A stretch of DNA of 64,000 nucleotides from Williamsia herbipolensis (GTDB taxonomy: Bacteria > Actinomycetota > Actinomycetes > Mycobacteriales > Mycobacteriaceae): contig NZ_JXYP01000015.1 of assembly GCF_000964005.1 (NCBI RefSeq), positions 26,664 through 90,663 on the forward strand. Direction: 5' to 3'. Below the pieces are notes generated by a model, which saw only the letters and a program-made list of their open reading frames with translations, was not told the origin of the DNA and searched no databases. Of this stretch, positions 35,605 to 45,971 are shown piece by piece; the first letter of the stretch is position 1, and each line of letters starts with the position of its first letter. Both the position numbers and the translations under genes were made by a program.

Positions 35605-37158
35605 GTGACCGAAGCGACCGACGCACCATCACCCGCCGCCGAGATCGCCGCGGGCTACCGATTCGAGGGCGCGGCGCTCGAACTCGGTGCGGTCAGCGTC
35701 GACGGTGTCATCGATCCGACCGCGCAGGTGCGCATCCCGCTCGCGATGATGAACCGGCACGGGCTCATCGCCGGCGCCACCGGCACCGGGAAGACGAAGA
35801 GTCTCCAGGTGATCGCCGAGCAGCTCTCGGCCGCAGGGGTTCCGGTCGTGATGGCCGACGTGAAGGGCGACCTGTCGGGTCTGTCGGCACCCGGGCAACC
35901 CGGCGACCGGATCACCAAGCGGGCAGCCGAGATCGGGGACGCGTGGGCCCCTGCGGCACATCCCTGCGAATTCGTCTCGCTCGGCACCGAGGGCATCGGC
36001 GTCCCGATCCGCGCGACCATCACCTCGTTCGGGCCCATTCTGCTCAGCAAGGTGTTGGGCCTCAACGCAACCCAGGAATCGACACTGGGACTGATCTTCC
36101 ACTGGGCCGACGGCAAGGGCCTCGCGCTCCTCGATCTCAAGGACCTGCGGGAGGTCATCGCCCACCTCACCAGCGACGAGGGCAAAGCCGACCTCAAGGG
36201 CATCGGTGGGGTCTCGTCTGCGACGGCCGGTGTGATCCTGCGCGCGCTGACCAACCTCGAGGCCGACGGCGGCGACACCTTCTTCGGCGAACCCGAGATC
36301 GAGCCCGGCGACCTGCTGCGTCTCGATCCCGAGGGCAGGGGCATCATCACCCTGTTCGAGCTGGGTAAGCAGGCCGCACGCCCGGCGCTGTTCTCGACGT
36401 TCCTGATGTGGATCCTGGCCGACCTGTTCGAGTTCCTGCCCGAGGCGGGCGACATCGACAAGCCCAAGCTGGTCTTCATCTTCGACGAGGCGCACCTGTT
36501 GTTCAGCGACTCGTCGAAGGCCTTCGTCGAGCAGGTCGTGCAGACGGTGAAGCTCATCCGCTCGAAAGGCGTGGGTGTGTTCTTCTGCTCGCAGCTGCCG
36601 ACCGACATCCCCAACGAGGTGCTCTCGCAGCTCGGCGCCCGCATCCAGCATGCGTTGCGCGCCTTCACCCCTGACGATCAGAAGGCTCTGTCGAAGACGG
36701 TGCGGACCTATCCGACATCGACCGCCTACGACCTCGAGAAGGCGTTGACGTCACTCGGGATCGGCGAGGCGATCGTCACTGTGCTCTCCGAGCGGGGTGC
36801 GCCCACACCGGTGGCCTGGACGGTCATCCGGCCTCCGCGCTCACTGATGGACACCATCGGTGAGCCCGCGATCACCGCCGCGGCCACCGCGAGCCCACTG
36901 CATCAGAAATACGGGCAGACCGTCGACCGTGAGTCGGCGTACGAACTGCTGACCGCGAAAGTTGTTGCCCCCGAGCCCACGCCGCAGGGCACGCCCGCCG
37001 CGCCGGCCCCTGCCCCGAAGCCGGCGAAGGACGAACCGGGGGTGGTCGCCGAGGTGCTCAGCAATCCCGCGGTGAAGAGCTTCATGCGGTCGGCGGGCAG
37101 TGCTCTGGGGCGCGAGATCACGCGATCGTTGTTCGGCGCCGGCAAACGCCGCCGCTGA
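35605..37158 (+). CDS. HerA/DUF853-type P-loop ATPase
   Basis: 517 residues. Walker A is GATGTGKTKSLQVIAEQL at ~residue 57, Walker B is LVFIFDEAHLLFSDSS (~300), followed by the sensor strand GVGVFFCSQLPTDIPNEVL and the Arg-finger-like region QHALRAFTPDDQKAL. This is the DUF853 branch of the FtsK-HerA superfamily. It probably forms a hexameric DNA-translocating ring. The C-terminal ~90 residues are an Ala/Pro-rich linker and a short basic tail (FGAGKRRR). The GTG start has GGGAGGAAC upstream. No NurA partner is nearby. Conserved in mycobacteria beside orn, function uncertain. Confidence 0.9.
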   Translation: MTEATDAPSPAAEIAAGYRFEGAALELGAVSVDGVIDPTAQVRIPLAMMNRHGLIAGATGTGKTKSLQVIAEQLSAAGVPVVMADVKGDLSGLSAPGQPGDRITKRAAEIGDAWAPAAHPCEFVSLGTEGIGVPIRATITSFGPILLSKVLGLNATQESTLGLIFHWADGKGLALLDLKDLREVIAHLTSDEGKADLKGIGGVSSATAGVILRALTNLEADGGDTFFGEPEIEPGDLLRLDPEGRGIITLFELGKQAARPALFSTFLMWILADLFEFLPEAGDIDKPKLVFIFDEAHLLFSDSSKAFVEQVVQTVKLIRSKGVGVFFCSQLPTDIPNEVLSQLGARIQHALRAFTPDDQKALSKTVRTYPTSTAYDLEKALTSLGIGEAIVTVLSERGAPTPVAWTVIRPPRSLMDTIGEPAITAAATASPLHQKYGQTVDRESAYELLTAKVVAPEPTPQGTPAAPAPAPKPAKDEPGVVAEVLSNPAVKSFMRSAGSALGREITRSLFGAGKRRR

Positions 37159-37171
37159 GGACGGTCCTGGG

Positions 37172-37975
37172 TCAGTCGCCGAGCTTCTTGTAGAAGCCGC
37201 CGACGATCGGGGCCACGATCTTGCGCGGGGTGTACCCGCCGGCCACCGACATCGCCTTCGACAGGACGCCGGGGACGACGCGCATCTTGTTGCGTGCCAA
37301 CGCGTCCAGGCTCAGGCGAGCGACGCCGGCACTGTCGTCCCACAGGAAACCGGGCACCATCTTGTCGACGATGCTCGCCTCGTCGGGGGAGGGTTCCTCG
37401 GTGCGCACCGGACCGGGCGCCAGCAAGGTCACGTGCACACCCTTCGCGGCGACCTCGCCGCGCAACGACTCGCTGAAGGTGTTCACGAACGCCTTCGACG
37501 CGGCGTAGGTCGCGTTGTTCGGGATGGGCATGTTGCCCGCCGCCGAACCGACCATCAGGATGCCGCCGGCGCCGCGTGCCACCATCTGCGGCAGCACGGC
37601 CAGCGTCAGCTCGTGGACCGCGGTGGCGTTGAGCCGCAGCTGCGCACGCTCGTAATCGTGGTCGAGGTCGATGATCGGCCCAAACGTCGCGATTCCCGCG
37701 TTGTTGCAGAGGATCGAGATCTCCCGGTCGGCGAGCTCGGCGCACAGGATCTCCAACGAACGGATGTCGGACAGGTCGACCGCCCGCACCTCGACGGTGA
37801 TCCCGTGCTTGCTCCGCATCGCCTCGGCGGTCTCCTCGAGGATCTCGCCGCGCCGGGCCACCAGGATCAGCGAGTGGCCTCGACGGGCGAGTTCCCAGGC
37901 AAGGGCCTCGCCGATGCCGGACGAGGCTCCGGTGACGACGGCGCGGGCGGAGGCGGACGGTGTGGGAAGGGCCAT
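37172..37975 (-). CDS. Short-chain dehydrogenase/reductase
   Basis: 267 residues. Classical SDR with TGASSGIGEALA (NADP-type Gly motif, preceded by VV and with the ARR segment after strand 2 favouring NADP), NNAG, the catalytic Ser in VGSAAG, and YAASK (Tyr-x3-Lys). The PGPVRTE turn follows. It is similar to the mycobacterial SDR beside DUF853 (Rv2509, from recollection). ATG at 37975 is 25 bp after the fadH stop, so it is the last gene of a padR-fadH-SDR transcript, and it converges on the HerA-like gene with 13 bp between stops. Substrate unknown. Confidence 0.92.
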   Translation of the reverse strand: MALPTPSASARAVVTGASSGIGEALAWELARRGHSLILVARRGEILEETAEAMRSKHGITVEVRAVDLSDIRSLEILCAELADREISILCNNAGIATFGPIIDLDHDYERAQLRLNATAVHELTLAVLPQMVARGAGGILMVGSAAGNMPIPNNATYAASKAFVNTFSESLRGEVAAKGVHVTLLAPGPVRTEEPSPDEASIVDKMVPGFLWDDSAGVARLSLDALARNKMRVVPGVLSKAMSVAGGYTPRKIVAPIVGGFYKKLGD

Positions 37976-38000
37976 GGGAGCAGATGGTATCGGTGCAGCC

Positions 38001-40031
38001 CTAGAGCGAGGCGGCCAGCTCGGTGCCCTGACGGATGGCCCGTTTGGCGTCGAGCTCGGCGGCCACGTCGGCACCGCCGATCACATGCGTGGCCACACCG
38101 GCCTCGGTGAGGGGGTCGAGGAGATCGCGGACCGACTCCTGACCCGCGCAGACCACCACGGTGTCGACCGCGAGGACCCGGGGGGCGGCGTCGGAATCGG
38201 GGAAGCTGATGTGCAGACCGTCGTCGTCGATGCGGTCGTAGCGTGCACCGGAGATCTGCTCGACGCCCTTCATCTTCACCGACGCGCGGTGCACCCAGCC
38301 GGTGGTGAGGCCGAGTCCTTTGCCCTGTCCGCCGCTCTTGCGCTGCACCATGTAGACCGTCCGCACCGGCGGGATCGGACGCGGCCTGGTGACGAACCCC
38401 GGGGTCGTGAGGTCGTCGGTCACGCCCCATTCCTGCTCCCACTCCTTGAGGTCGAGGGTGGGGGAGTCGTCGACGGTGAGGAACTCGGTGACGTCGAAGC
38501 CGATGCCGCCGGCACCGATCACCGCGACGGTCGTGCCGATCTCGCGGTGGCCCAACACGGCGTCGGCGTAAGTGACCACCGACGGGTGATCGATGCCGGG
38601 GATGTCCGGGATCCGCGGCACCACGCCGGTCGCGACGACCACCTCGTCGAAGCGCTCGGCGATCAGCTCGTCGGCGGTCGCCTTCGTGGACAGGTGCACC
38701 GTGACCCCGAGGACCTCGAGGCGGCGCGTGTAGTACCGGATGGTCTCGGCGAACTCCTCCTTGCCGGGGATGCGCGCGGCGATCGCGAACTGGCCGCCGA
38801 TCGCGCCACCGGCCTCGTAGAGGTCGACCCGGTGGCCGCGCTCGGCCGCCGACACCGCCGCGGCCAGACCGGCCGGTCCGGCGCCGATGACCGCGACCCG
38901 CTTCGTGTGACGGGTCGGCGACAACGTCAGCAACGTCTCGCGACCGGCGCGAGGGTTGAGCAGGCACGACACCTTCTTCCCGACGAAGGCGTGATCGAGG
39001 CAGGCCTGGTTGCAGCCGATGCAGGTGTTGATCTCGTCGGCGCGGCCGTCGCGGGCCTTGTTGGAGAACTCGGGGTCGGCGAGCATCGGACGCGCCATGG
39101 AGATGGCGTCGACCCTCCCGCGCCGCAGGATCTCCTCGGCGACCTCGGGGGTGTTGATGCGGTTCGAGGCGATCAGCGGGATCGACACCTCGTCACGCAG
39201 CCGCTCGGTGAACCGCACGAACGCCGCCCGCGGCACGGAGGTGGCGATGGTGGGGACCTTCGCCTCGTGCCAACCGATGTCGGTGTTGATCGCGCTCACG
39301 CCGTGAGCCTCGAGAGCCCGGGCCAGACCGGCGATCTCGTCCCAGGTCTGTCCACCCTCGACGAGGTCGGCGATGGACTGTCGCATGATGATCGGGAAGT
39401 CCGGACCGACCCGCGACCGGATCTCGTCGATGATCGCGAGAACGATGCGCTGGCGGTTCTCGGTGGAGCCGCCCCACTTGTCGGTGCGGGAGTTGGTGCG
39501 CGGGCACAGGAACGTGTTGAGCAGGTAGCCTTCACCGCCCATGATCTCCACCGCGTCGTACCCGCCCTCGCGCGCGAGCACCGCACACCGCCCGTAGGAG
39601 CGGATGACGTGCCGGATCATGAAGTCGGTCATCTTGATCGGCTTGAACGGGTGGACCGGTGACTTCTCCCATCCGACACTGAGTTTGAACGGGGTGTAGC
39701 CGTAGCGCCCGGCGTGCAGGATCTGCATGGCGATCCGCCCGCCCTCGGCGTGCACGGCGCCGGTGATGCGGCGGTGACGACGTGCCTCGAGACGGTTGGT
39801 CAGCTTCCCGCCGAAGGGGAGGAGCAGGCCGGTACGGGTGGGCGCGAACCCGCCGGTGATGATGAGCGAGACACCACCGCGCGCCCGTTCGGCGTAGTAG
39901 GCGGCGAGTCGCCTGGTGTCCCAGGCGCGTTCCTCGAGGCCGGTGTGCATGGAGCCCATGACGATGCGGTTGCGCAACGTCATCGGACCGATCGTCAACG
40001 GCTCGAACAGGTTCGGGAAGTACTCGTTCAT
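38001..40031 (-). CDS. fadH: FadH-like NADPH 2,4-dienoyl-CoA reductase / Old Yellow Enzyme with FeS and FAD domains
   Basis: 676 residues (E. coli FadH 672). Residues ~1-350 form an OYE-type FMN TIM barrel (LFEPLTIGPMTLRNRIVMGSM, GGEGYLLNTFLCP, GRVDAISMARPMLADP). Next is a 4Fe-4S motif, C-x2-C-x3-C-x11-C, in CIGCNQAC and KKVSCLLNP. The C-terminal ~300 residues are an FAD/NADPH module with VIGAGPAGLAAAVSAAERG and a second Gly motif VIGAGGIGFD. Electrons pass NADPH-FAD-FeS-FMN to the substrate, typically 2,4-dienoyl-CoA from unsaturated fatty acids. Its ATG overlaps the padR TGA (ATGA). Confidence 0.93.
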   Translation of the reverse strand: MNEYFPNLFEPLTIGPMTLRNRIVMGSMHTGLEERAWDTRRLAAYYAERARGGVSLIITGGFAPTRTGLLLPFGGKLTNRLEARRHRRITGAVHAEGGRIAMQILHAGRYGYTPFKLSVGWEKSPVHPFKPIKMTDFMIRHVIRSYGRCAVLAREGGYDAVEIMGGEGYLLNTFLCPRTNSRTDKWGGSTENRQRIVLAIIDEIRSRVGPDFPIIMRQSIADLVEGGQTWDEIAGLARALEAHGVSAINTDIGWHEAKVPTIATSVPRAAFVRFTERLRDEVSIPLIASNRINTPEVAEEILRRGRVDAISMARPMLADPEFSNKARDGRADEINTCIGCNQACLDHAFVGKKVSCLLNPRAGRETLLTLSPTRHTKRVAVIGAGPAGLAAAVSAAERGHRVDLYEAGGAIGGQFAIAARIPGKEEFAETIRYYTRRLEVLGVTVHLSTKATADELIAERFDEVVVATGVVPRIPDIPGIDHPSVVTYADAVLGHREIGTTVAVIGAGGIGFDVTEFLTVDDSPTLDLKEWEQEWGVTDDLTTPGFVTRPRPIPPVRTVYMVQRKSGGQGKGLGLTTGWVHRASVKMKGVEQISGARYDRIDDDGLHISFPDSDAAPRVLAVDTVVVCAGQESVRDLLDPLTEAGVATHVIGGADVAAELDAKRAIRQGTELAASL

Positions 40032-40636
40032 CGTGCGACCTCTACTTCGTCGGGGCGGACTTCGCGGTGGGTGGCTGAGGCGGTGTTCTGGTGATGCGCG
40101 CGTTCGGCGGTGAGTGCGTCGAGGACCTCGTCGAGCCATTCGACGAAACCGCGTTCGGTGCGGATCCCACCGCGCAGCACGAGGTGCTGATGGAGTCGCC
40201 GGCCGTGCCGTTCGCCGCCGGACGCGGCGTCGCGTTCGGCGAACGACTCGTAGAGCCGGAGGTTCTCGGCGTGCGTGTCGCGGTGTCGGGCGATCTCGGC
40301 CATGAGGTCGGCGAGGTCGCCGTGCTCGGCCGCCCGCAACTTCACGCTGAGTTCGTCGCGCAGGCGGGGGATGGGCGCGGGGTGTGACACCCAGTCGCGC
40401 AGAGCATCTCGACCGGCCTGCGAGAGCGTGTACACCTTCTTGTCCGGACGGGAATCCTGGGCGACCGCCTCGAACTCCACCAGCCCGTCGTCGTGCAACT
40501 TCTTGAGCGTCCGATAGATCTGCTGGTGGGTGGCCGACCAGAAGTAGCCGATGGACCGCTCGAACTGACGGCCGATCTCGTAGCCCGTACCGGGTCGCTC
40601 GGCGAGCGACACGAGGATCGCGTGCTCCAGTGCCAT
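40028..40636 (-). CDS. PadR-family transcriptional regulator
   Basis: 202 residues. An N-terminal PadR winged helix (MALEHAILVSLAERPGTGYE, with QQIYRTLKKLHDDGLVE as recognition helix and wing) and a C-terminal dimerisation domain of the Vir type (LRDELSVKLRAAEHGDLADLM). It is the first gene of the padR-fadH-SDR operon and overlaps fadH by ATGA, which implies that it controls the dienoyl-CoA reductase genes and itself. A candidate operator lies at 40653-40679. ATG at 40636. The inducer is unknown; acyl-CoA or phenolic ligands are known in the family. Confidence 0.92.
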   Translation of the reverse strand: MALEHAILVSLAERPGTGYEIGRQFERSIGYFWSATHQQIYRTLKKLHDDGLVEFEAVAQDSRPDKKVYTLSQAGRDALRDWVSHPAPIPRLRDELSVKLRAAEHGDLADLMAEIARHRDTHAENLRLYESFAERDAASGGERHGRRLHQHLVLRGGIRTERGFVEWLDEVLDALTAERAHHQNTASATHREVRPDEVEVAR

Positions 40637-40652
40637 GACCGCACAGTAATAC

Positions 40653-40679
40653 GCACTGACGCACTGTGCAACAAAGTGC
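40653..40679. promoter_or_regulatory. Repeated GCACTG elements in the padR/DinB divergent region
   Basis: GCACTG occurs twice in tandem (40653 and 40661), and GCACT (40661-40665) faces AGTGC (40675-40679) as an inverted repeat. On the minus strand a TTTGTT/TATTAC pair spaced 18 bp overlaps it and could be the padR promoter. A plausible PadR operator (inference). Confidence 0.4.
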
Positions 40680-40717
40680 ATAGGGGTCGTTCGCACACCG
40701 GCCCTAAGCTGCCCGTC

Positions 40718-41257
40718 ATGACCGACGCAGATGGGTCCGACCGGGTCGAACCGGAGTTCGCCGCCGACGAGGTGTCGACGCTGCGGGGGTTCCTCGCCTA
40801 TCAGCGGGCCACGTTCGCGTGGAAATGCGAGGGCCTCGACGCCCGTGCGCTGGCGACGACGGTCGCGGCCTCGTCGATGACCCTCGGCGGGATGCTCAAA
40901 CATCTCGCCTTCGTCGAGACCCAATGGGTGACACATCGACTCGCCGGCCGAGCGATGCCGCAGCCGTGGGCGTCGGTGGACTGGGCGGCCGATCCCGACT
41001 GGGACTGGACCTCGGCCGCGCGCGACACCCCTGATCGGTTGTGGTCGCTGTGGCGGGGTTCCGTCGGCGACTCCGATGCCGCGATCGACGCGGCCCTGGA
41101 CGCTGTCGGCATGGACGGCCTCACGTCGATCGCGCGCGGTGACGGTGCCCGCTTCTCGCTGCGCTGGGTGGTGGTCCACCTCATCGAGGAGTACGCACGC
41201 CACAACGGCCACGCCGACCTCATCCGCGAGGCGATCGACGGCCGCGTCGGGGAATGA
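40718..41257 (+). CDS. DinB/DUF664-family protein
   Basis: 179 residues, predicted four-helix bundle of the DinB/YfiT superfamily. Metal-ligand His positions are in LGGMLKHLAFVE and in RWVVVHLIEEYARHNGHADL, whose HxxxEYxxHxGH pattern is typical of DUF664. WKCEGLDARAL matches the usual first helix end. Members are often mycothiol- or bacillithiol-dependent transferases, so a mycothiol S-transferase role is possible here, but the substrate is unknown. It is divergent from padR. Its TGA lies downstream of an alternative in-frame ATG of the next gene. Confidence 0.88.
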   Translation: MTDADGSDRVEPEFAADEVSTLRGFLAYQRATFAWKCEGLDARALATTVAASSMTLGGMLKHLAFVETQWVTHRLAGRAMPQPWASVDWAADPDWDWTSAARDTPDRLWSLWRGSVGDSDAAIDAALDAVGMDGLTSIARGDGARFSLRWVVVHLIEEYARHNGHADLIREAIDGRVGE

Positions 41258-41307
41258 CGACCTTTCGACGGACGCCGGAGATGTCGGTTTCCACTAGCCT
41301 GGCGCCC

Positions 41308-41898
41308 ATGGTCGGACAGCCCGACGACGCGATACGCGTCGGCAACCCCGAGCGCGAGCGCGCCATCACGCACCTCAACGACGCCTTCGCCACCGGCTAC
41401 ATCGACGTCACCGAGTTCGAGGAGAGGTCGGGCCGTGTCTACGAGTCGAAGACGCGCGGCGACCTCCGGTCGGTCCTCGAGAACCTCCCGGTGGCGGCGT
41501 CGCTGTTCCCCGACACCCCCGCCGCCGCGGCGACCGGCGTGCCGGTGGCGCCGACACGACCGGTGGTGTTCGACGCCAACTGGGAGACGGTGCGCCGCAA
41601 AGGGACCTGGGATGCGCCGTCGAACATCCTGGTCACCGGGACGATGGGGACGGTCGACCTCGATTTCACCAACGCGGTGATCCCGACGGCCACGGTGACG
41701 CTGCAGTTGCAGGTCTCGGCCATGACGGTGAAGCTGCGCGTGGGTCCCGATCAGGAGATCCGCTGTACAGGTCTCACGACGAGCGGGATGTCGGGCGTGA
41801 AGGACAAGGCAGGCGAGCCGATGCGCCCCGGCGGTGCGGTGATCGACGTGATCGGTTCCATCTCGGCGATGACGGGACTCACGATCAAACGTTCCTGA
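41308..41898 (+). CDS. DUF1707 domain protein (cell-wall-active antibiotic response-like C-terminus)
   Basis: 196 residues. The N-terminal DUF1707 module (IRVGNPERERAITHLNDAF, then GYIDVTEFEERSGRVYESKT) is a short two-helix domain common in actinobacteria. After a variable linker, the C-terminal half (~95-196) is beta-rich (ILVTGTMGTVDLDFTNAVIP and on), resembling the LiaF/YvqF repeat-strand fold. No transmembrane segment is present, unlike many DUF1707 proteins. ATG at 41308 is preferred because the DUF1707 motif begins just after it. Function unknown, possibly envelope stress sensing. Confidence 0.8.
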   Translation: MVGQPDDAIRVGNPERERAITHLNDAFATGYIDVTEFEERSGRVYESKTRGDLRSVLENLPVAASLFPDTPAAAATGVPVAPTRPVVFDANWETVRRKGTWDAPSNILVTGTMGTVDLDFTNAVIPTATVTLQLQVSAMTVKLRVGPDQEIRCTGLTTSGMSGVKDKAGEPMRPGGAVIDVIGSISAMTGLTIKRS

Positions 41899-41900
41899 TG

Positions 41901-41974
41901 TGCCCCCGGCAGGACTCGAACCTGCGACCTAGAGATTAGAAGGCTCTTGCTCTATCCACCTGAGCTACGGAGGC
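41901..41974 (-). tRNA. tRNA-Arg (anticodon TCT)
   Basis: A 74-nt minus-strand cloverleaf: acceptor GCCTCCG pairs with CGGGGGC (one G-T), discriminator A, anticodon loop CTTCTAA giving TCT for AGA codons, T-loop GGTTCGAGTCC. The base of the anticodon loop has a C-T mismatch. CCA is not encoded. Confidence 0.94.
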
Positions 41975-42058
41975 GCGCGGCAAGTGTATCGGGGCCGCGC
42001 TGACGGAGCCGGGATCGACCGGGCAGACGCCGATCGGCGCGCGGATAGACTCGGCGCC

Positions 42059-44128
42059 ATGAGCGTGACCACCCCTGACTCCCTCGATCTGCGCCGCAGC
42101 GGCGCCGGTGCCCTGGCGTGGGTGGTCGCATGGGTGGCCGTGATCGTCGCGGTCATCGTGACCGCCGTGTCGGCCGCCGAGGCGGTCGCCCTCGCCGGCA
42201 TCCCCGATCCGGGATGGCTCACCACGTACGGCATGCCCGTGGTGCAGGGAACCGGTGAGATCGCCATCGCGATCGCCATCGGCTCGGCGCTGTTCGCGGC
42301 GTTCTTCGTGCCACCGCAGTCCGACGGCGTCCTCGACGTCGGCGGCTATCGCGCGATCCGATGGGCCGCGGCGGGTGCGATGACGTGGGCGGTGACGTCG
42401 CTGCTGATGATCCCGCTGTCGCTGTCCAACGTCTCGGGCCAACCCCTGGCCACGTCGCTGGAGCCCCAGAACCTGATGAACGCCCTCGACCAGGTCGCCG
42501 ACGCGCGGTCGTGGTTGTGGACGGCGATCTTCGCCCTCGTCACCGCGGTCGCGGCCCGGGTCGCCCTGCGCTGGTGGTGGACCCTCGTCGCGCTCGGGAT
42601 GGGTGTGCTGAGCCTGATGCCGCTCGCCATCAGTGGTCACTCCTCGGCCGGCGGCGACCACGACTACGCCACGAACAGCCTGATCCTGCACATCGTCGGG
42701 GCCACGGTCTGGCTCGGCGGTCTCTTCGCCGTGCTGGTGTATGCCCGCGGTCTCGGCGCCCACACCGCGCTCGCCGTCCGCCGGTTCTCGCGGGTGGCGT
42801 TGTGGTGCATCATCGTCGTCGGCGCGAGCGGCGTGATCAACGCCCTCATCCGGGTCCACCTCGACGAGCTGTTCACCACGACCTACGGCCGCGTCGTCCT
42901 GCTCAAGGCCGTGGCGCTGATCGTCCTCGGCGCGTTCGGCGCTCTCCACCGCAGACGGTCGATCGCCGCACTCGACGCCGATCCCGGCGACCGCGGCGCC
43001 TTCATCCGCTTCGGCATCGCCGAGGTCGTCGTGTTCGCGGTGACCTTCGGACTCGCCGTCGGGCTGGCCCGTACCCCGCCGCCGGCGCGCAACACCTCGG
43101 AGCTGTCGATCCAACAGGTCGAACTGGGCTACAACCTGCCCGGCGCCCCGACGCTGTCGTCGCTGCTCACGACGTGGCGGGTCGATCTGCTCCTGGGTAC
43201 GGCGGCGGTCGCGCTGTGCGCGGTCTACCTGCGAGGGGTGATCAGGCTCCGGCGTCGCGGCGACGACTGGCCGATCGGACGCACCATCAGCTGGGTCATC
43301 GGGACCGTGTTGCTGCTGTTCACGACGTCGTCGGGTCTGGGCGCCTACTCGATGGGCATGTTCAGCATCCACATGATCGCGCACATGCTGATGTCGATGC
43401 TGATCCCCGTGCTGCTGGTGCTCGGCGGACCGATCACGCTCGCGCTGCGGGCCCTGAGCCCGGCCGGTCGCGGAGCGCCGCCCGGGCCCCGGGAATGGCT
43501 GCTCGCCGGCCTCCACAGTCCGGTCTCGCGTTTCCTCACCCACCCGGTGGTCGCCTTCGTACTGTTCGTCGGCAGCTTCTACGTCCTCTACCTGGGCGGT
43601 CTGTTCGACATGGTCGCGACCTATCACGCGGCCCACATCGTCATGAACATCCACTTCCTGGTGAGCGGCTACCTCTTCTACTGGGTGGTGATCGGCATCG
43701 ACCCGTCCCCGCGGCAGGTCCAGCCTTTGATCAAGGTCGCGATGGTGTTCGCGGCGTTACCGTTCCACGCGTTCTTCGGGGTGATCCTGATGTCGCAGGA
43801 CTCGGTGATCGCGCGCAGCTACTACAGCGCACTGCGCCTGCCCTGGAACACCGATCTGCTCTCCGACCAGCGCGTCGGCGGCGGTATCGCCTGGGCGGCC
43901 GGAGAGGTTCCCCTGGTCATCGTGCTGTTGGCCCTGTTCATCCAGTGGACGCGCCAGGACCAGCGCATGGCCAAGCGCTTCGACCGTCGCGAGGACCGCG
44001 ACAACGACTCCGAACTCGCCCAGTACAACGCCATGTTGGCGGGGCTGTCGGGACAGAGGGCCTCCGATCGTCCGGCCGACGACGAGGCGACGGCGAGCCG
44101 GTCGACCACGTCGGCCGAGGGGAGCTAG
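42059..44128 (+). CDS. CopD / cytochrome c oxidase assembly (CtaG_Bd-like) fusion membrane protein
   Basis: 689 residues, almost entirely membrane-embedded with about 15 TM segments. The first half has a CopD-type copper-resistance domain (NSLILHIVGATVWLGGLFAVL, then SGVINALIRVH). The second half (~390-640) is a CtaG-like domain with the His-rich segment FSIHMIAHMLMSMLIPVLLVLG, and AAHIVMNIHFLVSGYLFYW. Such fusions in mycobacteria (Rv0102-like) are thought to handle copper for the aa3 oxidase. The C-terminal 60 residues are cytoplasmic, polar. ATG at 42059 is the first start that places the initial TM correctly. The window also carries ctaJ, another oxidase-linked gene, 13 kb away. Confidence 0.9.
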   Translation: MSVTTPDSLDLRRSGAGALAWVVAWVAVIVAVIVTAVSAAEAVALAGIPDPGWLTTYGMPVVQGTGEIAIAIAIGSALFAAFFVPPQSDGVLDVGGYRAIRWAAAGAMTWAVTSLLMIPLSLSNVSGQPLATSLEPQNLMNALDQVADARSWLWTAIFALVTAVAARVALRWWWTLVALGMGVLSLMPLAISGHSSAGGDHDYATNSLILHIVGATVWLGGLFAVLVYARGLGAHTALAVRRFSRVALWCIIVVGASGVINALIRVHLDELFTTTYGRVVLLKAVALIVLGAFGALHRRRSIAALDADPGDRGAFIRFGIAEVVVFAVTFGLAVGLARTPPPARNTSELSIQQVELGYNLPGAPTLSSLLTTWRVDLLLGTAAVALCAVYLRGVIRLRRRGDDWPIGRTISWVIGTVLLLFTTSSGLGAYSMGMFSIHMIAHMLMSMLIPVLLVLGGPITLALRALSPAGRGAPPGPREWLLAGLHSPVSRFLTHPVVAFVLFVGSFYVLYLGGLFDMVATYHAAHIVMNIHFLVSGYLFYWVVIGIDPSPRQVQPLIKVAMVFAALPFHAFFGVILMSQDSVIARSYYSALRLPWNTDLLSDQRVGGGIAWAAGEVPLVIVLLALFIQWTRQDQRMAKRFDRREDRDNDSELAQYNAMLAGLSGQRASDRPADDEATASRSTTSAEGS

Positions 44129-44287
44129 ACCGCACCGCCACGACCGCTAAGGTTGTGATCGACTCCGACGGGTACCCCGGCGCGGGCCGACGTGTGCGCA
44201 GCGCGGTGTGAGACCGACGCCCGGCCACGACGTGCCCCGAGCACAACGAAGCCGCACCTATTCGACGCGGCGTGGAAGGTGGCAGAC

Positions 44288-45961
<1,674 letters not shown>

Positions 45962-45971
45962 GCGTGCCTCG

